Part shown: positions 8,980 through 16,428 of the stretch, piece after piece
Layout: the number at the start of each line of letters is the position of its first letter
How positions within the stretch are numbered: position 1 is the first letter of the stretch
Source: an uncultured Bacilli bacterium
Lineage (GTDB): Bacteria; Bacillota_I; Bacilli_A; RF39; UBA660
Assembly (NCBI GenBank): GCA_934130045.1
Contig: CAKOXI010000001.1
Span: 37,229 to 101,228, forward strand
Direction of reading: 5' to 3'
Length of the DNA: 64,000 bases
Translations under genes and position numbers: made by a program
The notes under the pieces: generated by a model
The model's database searches: none
Told to the model about the DNA's origin: nothing
The model's input: the letters and a program-made list of their open reading frames with translations, nothing else

Positions 8980-9882
8980 ATGAATTTTCTAATGTTAATA
9001 ATTATATCAGCTATTATAATATTTATTACTGTATACCGTAGAAATATTGGAACTGATGTTTATAAATTTTTTACAAATAAAGCTGGTTTAATTTATGATA
9101 AATTTGCCCCATATTCTTTTAAAATTATAAGAGAAAAGGTAAAAGATTTAGGTCAGGAATATACTCCAAGACAATATGCAATTCAAATAGTTACTTTTGC
9201 AGTTTTTGGCTTTATGGTTTCATATATGTATTTTTACAGTATAATTATTTCTATTATGTATGCGTTAATAGCAATTGCTGTAATACCATATTTAACATAC
9301 TTGCGTTGTAAAAGAGTATATAGTGAATTTATTTTTGAACAAATTCAGGTTTATACTACAAATACTATTATGGAGTTTGCTACTACTCAATCCTTTGTTA
9401 AAGCTTTGGAAGGAGTAGTACAGTCAGGTGTACTTGAAGATCCTGTTAAGTCTGATGTTGAGTTGATGATCAGTATGGCCTATGAAAATGGTACAATTGA
9501 ACAATCCTTAGTATATATGAATGAAAAATATGATTATTATGTTGTAAAAAATATGCATCAGTTGTTTTTACAAATAACTAATGAAGGTAGTAAAGATTCT
9601 AGTGAAGCATTAGAGAATATGTCTCTTGATATAGATATGCTTGTAGAGGGAGTATATCGTGATAGGATGGATCGTGCTAATTTCCATAAAAAATTTTTAC
9701 AATTTGGTATAATTTTATATTTATTAGTTATGTTAGTTCAGTTTATGCTTGGAGTTGATTCCTATATTTCATTATTAAGTAATTGGATGGTACAAGCAAT
9801 ACTTCATTTGATAATAGTTATTAATTCTTTATTTTTACTAAATGGAGAAAAATATTATAATGAGAATGTGGGTGGTGAATAA
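8980..9882 (+). CDS. tadB: TadB-like inner-membrane platform protein (T2SF domain)
   Basis: A 300-residue membrane protein: an N-terminal helix, two close helices (about 68-108), a cytoplasmic helical domain with the GspF/T2SF pattern (about 115-230), then two C-terminal helices (about 240-290). With TadC it would form the platform on which CpaF acts. A GGAGGAG binding site precedes the ATG and the stop overlaps the tadC ATG by one base (TAATG), implying coupled translation and equal stoichiometry. Confidence 0.8.
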   Translation: MNFLMLIIISAIIIFITVYRRNIGTDVYKFFTNKAGLIYDKFAPYSFKIIREKVKDLGQEYTPRQYAIQIVTFAVFGFMVSYMYFYSIIISIMYALIAIAVIPYLTYLRCKRVYSEFIFEQIQVYTTNTIMEFATTQSFVKALEGVVQSGVLEDPVKSDVELMISMAYENGTIEQSLVYMNEKYDYYVVKNMHQLFLQITNEGSKDSSEALENMSLDIDMLVEGVYRDRMDRANFHKKFLQFGIILYLLVMLVQFMLGVDSYISLLSNWMVQAILHLIIVINSLFLLNGEKYYNENVGGE

Positions 9883-10664
9883 TGAATTTTATAATAATTG
9901 CGGTAATTATTTTGTTTATATTAGAATATAACAAACAAATTGATACAAAAAAATTTATTAATGACATTGACCCTTATTTTCGATTTTTAATGGAAGATGA
10001 TTATAAATTTTTGTTAACCGTTAAATATGGTAATGATGTTGATTTGGACAAAATGTTTTCAAAAAGAATCAGAGATGGATTGGTAGTAATTGTTTTTATA
10101 ATATTTTTGTTTTTATATAAATTAAATTTTTTATATGTTATTTTTTCCATAGTTGTTGGTTTTTTAGCATTCAAATTACCATACAATCAGTTAAAAAATT
10201 TTTATAAAAAAAATTTGTATAAAATTAATTTGATGTTACCTTATTATTTAAAAGGATTAGAAATTTTAATTCAACATTATACTGTTCCTGTTGCTTTGAG
10301 TCGTTCAGTGGAAACAGCTCCAGAAATTTTTCAACCTGGTTTACAAAGACTTGTAGCAAGAATTGAAGAAGGTGATTCATCTGTTGATCCATATATGGAT
10401 TTTGCAAAAGAATATCCTGTTAGAGATTCGATGAGAATGATGAGACTATTATATCGTTTAGGACTTGGTAGTCAGGAAAATAAGCAAGAACAGTTAATAA
10501 TGTTTTCTAAAACAGTTTCTACGTTACAAAATAAGTCTCGTGAACAAAAATATAAGGATCGTTTGGATCATATGGAAAATAAAACAATGCAGATGTTATT
10601 TGCAACAGGTGGTGGAATACTACTTTTGATGTTATTTGCAATGATGATGATGATGAAATTTTAG
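9882..10664 (+). CDS. tadC: TadC-like inner-membrane platform protein (T2SF domain)
   Basis: A 260-residue membrane protein with an N-terminal membrane helix, two helices at about 62-98, a cytoplasmic T2SF-like domain (about 110-225, including the segment YLKGLEILIQHYTVPVALSR) and a final Met-rich helix (about 236-258). Pairing with the upstream TadB and order after CpaF make TadC the natural reading. Both are somewhat shorter than proteobacterial homologs. The next gene is preceded by its own promoter. Confidence 0.75.
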   Translation: MNFIIIAVIILFILEYNKQIDTKKFINDIDPYFRFLMEDDYKFLLTVKYGNDVDLDKMFSKRIRDGLVVIVFIIFLFLYKLNFLYVIFSIVVGFLAFKLPYNQLKNFYKKNLYKINLMLPYYLKGLEILIQHYTVPVALSRSVETAPEIFQPGLQRLVARIEEGDSSVDPYMDFAKEYPVRDSMRMMRLLYRLGLGSQENKQEQLIMFSKTVSTLQNKSREQKYKDRLDHMENKTMQMLFATGGGILLLMLFAMMMMMKF

Positions 10665-10670
10665 AGGAAT

Positions 10671-10700
10671 TTGTTTATTTTATTTAGTTTATGATATAAT
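10671..10700 (+). promoter_or_regulatory. Extended -10 promoter for the Flp-like pilin gene
   Basis: TTGTTT, 18-bp spacer, then TGA-TATAAT, an extended -10. It lies 37 bp before the pilin start inside an otherwise tightly packed operon, which fits a need for more pilin than assembly proteins. Confidence 0.6.
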
Positions 10701-10737
10701 ATATACGTAATTAATTTTAAGTAAAGGTGGTGAGATA

Positions 10738-10956
10738 ATGAAAGAAGCTGCAAGTGAGGCAAATTTAACTGTTATTGCTATTGTATTAATAGGTGTTGTA
10801 GCTGCAGTAGTAACTCCACTTATTAGCGGGTTATTAAATGGCCAAGCAAAAAGATCATGTTGTAATTCTTTAGGTGGAGTTTATAGTGGTGGAAAATGTG
10901 AAGGTGTTGAAGAAGCCGAACTAAATACATGTATGGAAGGTCAAAAGAACGAATAA
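10738..10956 (+). CDS. Small Flp-type major pilin candidate
   Basis: A 72-residue protein: short polar start (KEAASEAN), a hydrophobic helix (about 10-33), then a short polar C-terminal part with a CC pair and two further cysteines. Size, position after TadC, its own promoter and a strong GGTGGTGAG binding site point to the structural pilin of the Tad half. A canonical type IV prepilin site (G followed by xxxxE) is not obvious, and no TadV/prepilin peptidase gene is present in the window, so processing is uncertain. The cysteine-bearing tail is unusual for Flp pilins. Confidence 0.6.
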   Translation: MKEAASEANLTVIAIVLIGVVAAVVTPLISGLLNGQAKRSCCNSLGGVYSGGKCEGVEEAELNTCMEGQKNE

Positions 10957-10979
10957 TATTTATTTGAAGGGAGTAACTT

Positions 10980-11699
10980 ATGAGGGAAGGTATTGGAAGT
11001 GTAGCATTATATAATATAATTATAGTATTTATTTTTGTAACTTTTTCTGTTTTAGCTGGAACCATGAGTTACTCTAAAGCCTTTAAAACAAATAATAGAA
11101 TTATAAATGCTATTGAAAAATATGAAGGATATAATGTTAATTCAAGCAACGAAATTGATGAAATCTTAGGTAATATTGGGTATAGATTAAGTGCATCAAA
11201 AAAATGTTCTAAAAAAAGAGGTTATGAAGCATTGAGTACTTTAAATAGTTCATATGATTTTTGTGTTTATGAAATACCAGAAGAAACACGTGAATGGAAT
11301 GGTAGATATAGTACATATGGTGTTATTACCTATATCTATTTAGATATGCCAGTAGTTGGTGATTTTTTCAAAATACCTGTATATGGTCAAAGTAAACCAG
11401 TGTTTAGTTTTAATGCTAAAAATGCTCCATCGAGAGATGATTTGACTGTTACATATGATGTTGAGGTTGAGCCTGAATATTTGGCAAATCGTACTGATTG
11501 TTATATTATCTTTTCAAGAAGTAATCTACCTAAAACCTTTGATGATGTTTTTAATGTTATAAAAAGATTTTCTGATGGGGAAAGTGTTTCGGCTTTATTT
11601 AGCATTGAGGGCTTTAATATAAATGTATCTAATGGAAGATTAAATATAAGAGCCGATGGAGAATTAATTGAGTCTTTTTCGTACTGTATGATTGATTAA
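10980..11699 (+). CDS. Pilin-like single-pass protein
   Basis: A 239-residue protein beginning MREGIGS with one membrane helix (about 8-30), then an extracellular domain with a few cysteines and a C-terminal beta-rich part. Its middle segment ITYIYLDMPVVGDFFKIPVYGQSK parallels MTYMYFDIPIIGTTLEFPIYGESK in the next protein when read in pieces, so the two are paralogs and this one has an extra C-terminal domain of about 90 residues. Probably a minor pilin (TadE/F-like role). Good binding site GGGAGTAA. Confidence 0.6.
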   Translation: MREGIGSVALYNIIIVFIFVTFSVLAGTMSYSKAFKTNNRIINAIEKYEGYNVNSSNEIDEILGNIGYRLSASKKCSKKRGYEALSTLNSSYDFCVYEIPEETREWNGRYSTYGVITYIYLDMPVVGDFFKIPVYGQSKPVFSFNAKNAPSRDDLTVTYDVEVEPEYLANRTDCYIIFSRSNLPKTFDDVFNVIKRFSDGESVSALFSIEGFNINVSNGRLNIRADGELIESFSYCMID

Positions 11700-11729
11700 T
11701 TTTATATTTTTAGTGATTGAGGTGATTAG

Positions 11730-12212
11730 ATGAAAGAGTCATTGGGTAATGCATTTGTTTTTGGATTTTTTACAATTTTTGCTTTTTTAACTTTGTTTAT
11801 TTTAATTACTGCAATCAATTATTCTAGGGCAGTAAAGATAAAAGATAGATTATTAACTTATGTTCAGTCATATGCTGAAAATCATGCTAATGTTGATAGT
11901 GATGGTGCTGTAGAAATTATAAATTTTGATGATCCTGAATTTAGGGATATGATTGATCATGAACTATCTGTTTTAGGATATAGAAGAAATGTTAATGTAA
12001 CTAATACGACAGAATGTCCAAATCGTGAAGGGGCAATTATTGCAAATACTAGTAGTACTTATAAATACTGTATTTATGCAAGGGAAACAAGCAGAGGATA
12101 CTATTATGGGGTGATGACTTATATGTATTTTGATATACCTATAATTGGTACTACTTTAGAATTTCCAATATATGGTGAATCTAAAATAATTTATAATTTA
12201 GGTGATAAATAG
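11730..12212 (+). CDS. Pilin-like single-pass protein, paralog of the preceding gene
   Basis: A 160-residue protein starting MKESLGN with one membrane helix (about 8-30) and an extracellular domain of about 125 residues that includes two cysteines (TECP and YKYCIY). It shares the C-terminal motif D(M/I)P-(V/I)-(V/I)G with the preceding protein and the MKES start with the protein at 6589. It lacks the added C-terminal domain of its neighbour. Likely minor pilin in the Tad half of the locus. The GAGGTGATTAG ribosome binding site supports the start. Confidence 0.6.
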   Translation: MKESLGNAFVFGFFTIFAFLTLFILITAINYSRAVKIKDRLLTYVQSYAENHANVDSDGAVEIINFDDPEFRDMIDHELSVLGYRRNVNVTNTTECPNREGAIIANTSSTYKYCIYARETSRGYYYGVMTYMYFDIPIIGTTLEFPIYGESKIIYNLGDK

Positions 12213-12224
12213 GAAGGTGTTAAA

Positions 12225-13235
12225 ATGAATGTAATTATTACTAATAAATATGCATCAATGTTGCAAGGACTTGATATAGATATTATCAAATCTTTAAATG
12301 GGGAATTTGATGCGGAAGAAATAATATCTACTTTTCAAAATTTTTATTTTCAAAGAATGATATTGGATATTACTGCAATAAAAAATTATAGAGATATTAG
12401 GAATTTACAAAAACTTTCTATTGCCTTAGATATGGAAAAAGTAATTTTATTACTTGATGATTCTATTGAAAGTTCTTCAACAGAATATTTATCTAAGTTA
12501 ATTTCGATGGGAATTTATAATTTTACTAAAAATGCTGAAGGAATTATGTATTTATATAATAATCCTAATTCATATAGAGATGTTGCTCATATTCATCAAC
12601 TTGAAATCGAAAAGGATGAAAAAGTTTCTGATGATTCTGGGGATACTTATGTGCGTGGTCGTGGAACTACTATAATTGGTATAAAAAATATGACTAAGCA
12701 TGCTGGAGCAACAAGTTTGATATATATGATGAAAAAGCAATTGTCTAAAAATTATTCTGTAATTGCAATTGAAGTTGATAAACGTGATTTCATGTATTAT
12801 GGTGATAAGGAAATGGTTAATACTACAAGTGTTGAGGTTGGTAATACTATTGCTAAATATAGTGATAGAGATATAGCACTTGTTGATATAAATGACAGTA
12901 AACAAGCTGAAAGTATTTGTAATACAGTAATTTGTTTATTAGAACCATCTATTATTAAACTTAATAAATTAATGATGTTAGATAGACATGCTTTTTCTAA
13001 ACTAAAAGGAAAAGATGAAAAATATAAAATAGTTTTAAATAAGAGTTTATTAAGTTCTAAGGATGTATTAGAATTTGCCTATGAGGCAAAAACAAAAGTT
13101 GTTTATAATTTGCCACCACTTGATGATCGTGAAAGAAATATTCATGCATTGAATGGATTTTTAATTAAACTTGGATTTGAAGTGGAAGAAGATTTTGAAG
13201 AACAAAAAAAGAATAAAATATTAGGACTTTTTTAA
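12225..13235 (+). CDS. TadZ/CpaE-like MinD-family protein with degenerate P-loop
   Basis: A 336-residue cytoplasmic protein. Residues 1-115 look like the atypical receiver-like domain of TadZ (hydrophobic strands ending LDIT, LLLDDS, YNF). A MinD/ParA-like domain begins near residue 145, but the P-loop reads GIKNMTKHAGATSL (152-165) and lacks the deviant Walker A lysines of active ParA proteins. TadZ proteins place the Tad machine in the cell and often have altered Walker motifs. It is the last gene of the Tad half; a new promoter starts 48 bp downstream. Cys/His content is ordinary. Confidence 0.7.
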   Translation: MNVIITNKYASMLQGLDIDIIKSLNGEFDAEEIISTFQNFYFQRMILDITAIKNYRDIRNLQKLSIALDMEKVILLLDDSIESSSTEYLSKLISMGIYNFTKNAEGIMYLYNNPNSYRDVAHIHQLEIEKDEKVSDDSGDTYVRGRGTTIIGIKNMTKHAGATSLIYMMKKQLSKNYSVIAIEVDKRDFMYYGDKEMVNTTSVEVGNTIAKYSDRDIALVDINDSKQAESICNTVICLLEPSIIKLNKLMMLDRHAFSKLKGKDEKYKIVLNKSLLSSKDVLEFAYEAKTKVVYNLPPLDDRERNIHALNGFLIKLGFEVEEDFEEQKKNKILGLF

Positions 13236-13282
13236 AAAAATGATATAAATTGTAAATAAACCGTTTGTTTTATTGATATTTG

Positions 13283-13311
13283 TTGACTTTTGTAGTATTT
13301 TATTGTATTAT
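13283..13311 (+). promoter_or_regulatory. SigA-type promoter for the first VirB2-like gene
   Basis: TTGACT, 17-bp spacer, TATTAT, 20 bp before the ATG at 13331. It separates the Tad half from the T4SS half transcriptionally. Confidence 0.65.
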
Positions 13312-13330
13312 TTTTTTAGGAGGAATTATT

Positions 13331-13675
13331 ATGATGAATTTATTTAATGTATTGGCATCTTGTGCTGGTGGTACAATTTCTTTTGATGCTGTTTTACCAT
13401 CAACAATTAGTGCGATTGTTAATATTTTAAAAATTGCTATTCCAATTATGGTTATTATATTTGGACTTATTGATTTGGGAAAAGCAGTTATGGCTCAAAA
13501 AGAAGATGATATTAAGAAAAATCAAGGATTACTTATCAAAAGAGTTATAGTTGCAGTATTTGTTTTCTTTGTTGTTGCAATTGTTCAATTTGTTATTGGA
13601 ATTGTTGGTGGATCTGATAGTGAAAATATTACATCTTGTATTAATTGTTTTATCAATAATGATTGTGGCAATTAG
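13331..13675 (+). CDS. VirB2/TrbC-like T4SS pilin
   Basis: A 114-residue protein with two membrane helices (about 28-50 and 68-90) joined by a short basic cytoplasmic loop (KAVMAQKEDDIKKNQ), the pattern of T4SS_pilin/VirB2-like proteins. A CINC pair is near the C-terminus. The ATG at 13331 is chosen because TAGGAGGAATT precedes it at the right spacing; an upstream TTG in frame (13280) overlaps the promoter. It has its own promoter and is followed by a strong terminator, so it is a single-gene unit, consistent with high expression of a pilin. Confidence 0.75.
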   Translation: MMNLFNVLASCAGGTISFDAVLPSTISAIVNILKIAIPIMVIIFGLIDLGKAVMAQKEDDIKKNQGLLIKRVIVAVFVFFVVAIVQFVIGIVGGSDSENITSCINCFINNDCGN

Positions 13676-13685
13676 TATAAATTAT

Positions 13686-13708
13686 AGAAGCAATTTGCTT
13701 CTTTTTTC
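13686..13708 (+). terminator. Intrinsic terminator after the first VirB2-like gene
   Basis: AGAAGCAA, a 1-base loop centre, TTGCTTCT, then a T run. Perfect 8-bp arms starting 10 bp after the stop codon. Confidence 0.85.
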
Positions 13709-13729
13709 TTTTTATAAATTATTGTTGTA

Positions 13730-13758
13730 TTGTTAAAAATTTATATATATGTTATAAT
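13730..13758 (+). promoter_or_regulatory. Extended -10 promoter for the second VirB2-like gene and T4SS genes
   Basis: TTGTTA, 17-bp spacer, TATAAT preceded by TGT (extended -10). It lies just after the terminator at 13686, and would drive the second pilin and probably the VirB6-like gene. Confidence 0.6.
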
Positions 13759-13799
13759 TTATCTATGGATATGTATGAATATAAAAATGGAGGATTTTT

Positions 13800-14147
13800 A
13801 TGGAAAAAATAAAAAAAGTTTTATTTATTTGTTGTTTTTTTAGTATTTTATTTATTCCTACAGTCTTTGCAGAAAGCTGTAAGGAATTATTAGGTACTAA
13901 TGCAGCTCGAATGATCAAGGATTTTTATTATATGGTTGGATATGTTGTTGCTGCGGTAGCAGTAATATTAGGAATACTTGATTTTTTTAAAGTATTTACT
14001 GGCGGAGATAAAAGTGAATTAAAGGGCGTTGCACAAAAATTTGCAAAGAGAATTATAGCACTTGCTATATTCTTGATGTTACCAGGTTTAGTTGAATGGA
14101 TTTTAGAAATTGCTGGAATAACTAACCATGGAGGAACTTGTTTATAA
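13800..14147 (+). CDS. VirB2/TrbC-like T4SS pilin with signal-peptide-like start
   Basis: A 115-residue protein: a signal-peptide-like N-terminus (MEKIKKVLFICCFF..VFAESC), then two membrane helices (about 42-62 and 85-107) separated by the basic loop GGDKSELKGVAQKFAKR. This is the T4SS_pilin layout, with the cleavable start that its upstream paralog lacks. Cysteines at about residues 27 and 114 could pair outside the membrane. A GGAGGATTTTT binding site precedes the ATG. It lies 34 bp before the first VirB6-like gene. Confidence 0.72.
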   Translation: MEKIKKVLFICCFFSILFIPTVFAESCKELLGTNAARMIKDFYYMVGYVVAAVAVILGILDFFKVFTGGDKSELKGVAQKFAKRIIALAIFLMLPGLVEWILEIAGITNHGGTCL

Positions 14148-14181
14148 ATTGTTTGTATAATTATTGCGGGGAAGTGATTGA

Positions 14182-16329
14182 ATGGATACTGTCGGAGTAA
14201 GAGGTTTTTTTGCATCTGTTGATGTTTTTATTGCGTCAATGATAGAAAAAGTATATGGCTTAATTCTTTTAATTGCTGACGTAGACATTTGGTCTAAGGT
14301 TGGAAATAAAATATTTAACAAAGTTTTTTCATTGATTGCTGTTTTTATGTTATTTAAAGCAGCTATAATTGTAATACAATATGTTATTAATCCAGATGAG
14401 TTAATATCATCTAAAAAGGGTGGTGTGAAATTTTTAAAAAATATTGTTATTTCTTTATTTATGCTTACAATGGCTACAACTGTTTTTGAAAAATTATATC
14501 AATTACAGGGCATTGTTTTAAATGAAAATGTACTTGGTAGAATTTTTTTGGAAGATTCGAAAGAAAATGCAACTGAACAATCTAAAGATTTTAATAATAT
14601 TGGAAAAGAAGTCGCATATTACATCTTTAGTTCTTTTCTTGATTATAGTAGAGATGGTGCTTTAGCTCCTGTTTTTCCTGATTATTGTAAAAATATTTTT
14701 GTGGAAGAGGATTATGAGTTAAATAAAGAAACATATTATGTTTCTTATATTAATCCATATAATGGCTTTGTAATTAATGTTGCAAGACCGGTTTATACAT
14801 GTGCATCGTATGTTACTCATGGGCAAAATGTTGGAATGTCAAACTTAGTTTATGATTCGAGGATTGATTCAAGATTTAATAGACTTGATGATGGTACAGC
14901 TATAAATTGGTCTGGTAGCATTTTGGGTAGTTGTGGTTCTCAAACTGGTGGATATTATACTTGTAAATCATATTTGTGTCAGTCATATAATTGTGGCTCT
15001 AAAAATGGAGTTTATCTTGTTAATTTAATTAATAATGCAAGGGAAAATAAGGACGTAAAATTAATGCTTTCCGATGATATTTTGTCATCGACTGAGAGTG
15101 ATTATATATTTGCACCTGGTATTATGTCTGGCTCAAATTATTCATCTTCTTTATCGGATTCTATTCAAATTTGCAAATGTTATAGTTGTTTTGCTCCATA
15201 TGTAAAAGATTCTTATGATTGTAATACATCAGATGGAGATTTTATTTTCGAATATAAATTTGGTGTTTCATCATTAGTAGGTTTTATTATATTAATTATG
15301 ATAATTGTTCTTGCTGTTGATGTTGCAATAAGAACTGTAAAGTTAGCATTTTTGGAAATTATTGCCCCAATTCCAATTGTTTCTTTTATGGATATTAAAG
15401 AAAGCGGTTTATTTAAAAGTTGGGTAAAATTATTTATTAATGTATATTTAGAATTATTTTTAAAGTTGGGGTCTATATATTTTGGTTTTTTCTTTATTAA
15501 ATTACTTATGAATGGAAGTTTTTCTGATATTCCTGCTTTTCAAAATGTTTTCGGAAGATTTTTTATGATTTTTGGTTGTTTACTTTTTGGAAAAAAATTT
15601 CCAGATTTTGTTAGCCAGATGATTGGACTTGGTGGAGATACTGGTGTAGGCAGTTTCTTTAAAACGTCTTTAAAATTTGTTACTGGAGCAGGAGCTATGG
15701 CTGTTGCAGGTATTGGTGGTGCTACTTCAAATTTGGCTTCAGGTGTAGAAAAGATTAGCAGTGCTAATGGTACTAAAGCAAAATTGTTACAAACTGGTAA
15801 AACTGTTGCTAGTGTCTTTGGCGGTGCTGGTAGTGCTGCAGTTAGAACAATGGCTAATCAAATTTCATCTAAAGGTAGTGGAACTAAAAATAATATTATG
15901 CGTGGAATATATGGTAGCTCATATGCGAGAAAACAAAATGAAATGGGAAATCATATTGGTAATCGTGCTTTAGATAGTGCTAGGGATTTATTTCAAATAA
16001 ATAATAAAGAAAAATTATCTACTGAAGATATGAAAAAAGAACTAGAAAATATTAAAAAAGAAAAACTAGAAAATGATAATATGATTAATTCTTTACTTAA
16101 TAATGAAAGTAATGCAACTAGCATAAGAAATGCTTTTGAATTAGATGATAAAAATAATAGATTGTATAAAAATTATGAGGAATATTCAAATAATGTTTCA
16201 AATTCTATAAGTGAAGAGTTATATAATTCTTATGATTATTATTATAATTTAAGGGATGAACATAATAAAAGAATTAAAGAATTGACTGAAGAAATTGAAC
16301 ATAACGAAGCGAATGATTCTTATAAATAA
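14182..16329 (+). CDS. VirB6/TrbL-like polytopic T4SS channel protein, copy 1
   Basis: A 715-residue membrane protein: helices in the first 115 residues, a large extracellular insertion (about 130-365) with a cysteine-rich part (CGS, YTCKSYLCQSYNCGS, CKCYSCF), a second membrane block (about 370-485), a Gly/Ala-rich stretch (about 500-560) and a charged coiled-coil tail (about 600-715). This is the VirB6/TrbL plan of the inner-membrane channel. It is a clear paralog of the next gene, with matching N-terminal motifs (YGLILLIADVDIWS versus YNLILLLADINIFS). The cysteine-rich loop is missing from the paralog. Confidence 0.75.
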   Translation: MDTVGVRGFFASVDVFIASMIEKVYGLILLIADVDIWSKVGNKIFNKVFSLIAVFMLFKAAIIVIQYVINPDELISSKKGGVKFLKNIVISLFMLTMATTVFEKLYQLQGIVLNENVLGRIFLEDSKENATEQSKDFNNIGKEVAYYIFSSFLDYSRDGALAPVFPDYCKNIFVEEDYELNKETYYVSYINPYNGFVINVARPVYTCASYVTHGQNVGMSNLVYDSRIDSRFNRLDDGTAINWSGSILGSCGSQTGGYYTCKSYLCQSYNCGSKNGVYLVNLINNARENKDVKLMLSDDILSSTESDYIFAPGIMSGSNYSSSLSDSIQICKCYSCFAPYVKDSYDCNTSDGDFIFEYKFGVSSLVGFIILIMIIVLAVDVAIRTVKLAFLEIIAPIPIVSFMDIKESGLFKSWVKLFINVYLELFLKLGSIYFGFFFIKLLMNGSFSDIPAFQNVFGRFFMIFGCLLFGKKFPDFVSQMIGLGGDTGVGSFFKTSLKFVTGAGAMAVAGIGGATSNLASGVEKISSANGTKAKLLQTGKTVASVFGGAGSAAVRTMANQISSKGSGTKNNIMRGIYGSSYARKQNEMGNHIGNRALDSARDLFQINNKEKLSTEDMKKELENIKKEKLENDNMINSLLNNESNATSIRNAFELDDKNNRLYKNYEEYSNNVSNSISEELYNSYDYYYNLRDEHNKRIKELTEEIEHNEANDSYK

Positions 16330-16385
16330 GTTTCAATGATTGTTAAGTAATTTATTTATATTGATTGTATTTTGTTTCATATTTA

Positions 16386-16394
16386 TGTTATAAT
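16386..16394 (+). promoter_or_regulatory. Possible extended -10 promoter before VirB6-like copy 2
   Basis: TGT followed by TATAAT, 34 bp before the GTG start. No convincing -35 is seen at normal spacing, so this rests on the extended -10 alone. Confidence 0.35.
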
Positions 16395-16428
16395 TATATA
16401 ATATGTTAAAGATTTGGAGATGATTTGA

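Noticed and set aside
12570..12905. Minus-strand frame of 111 residues inside the TadZ-like gene
   Set aside because: Antisense shadow with no supporting signals.
13280..13330. Longer start (TTG) for the first VirB2-like gene
   Set aside because: It overlaps the -35 at 13283 and has no ribosome binding site; TAGGAGGAATT precedes ATG at 13331.
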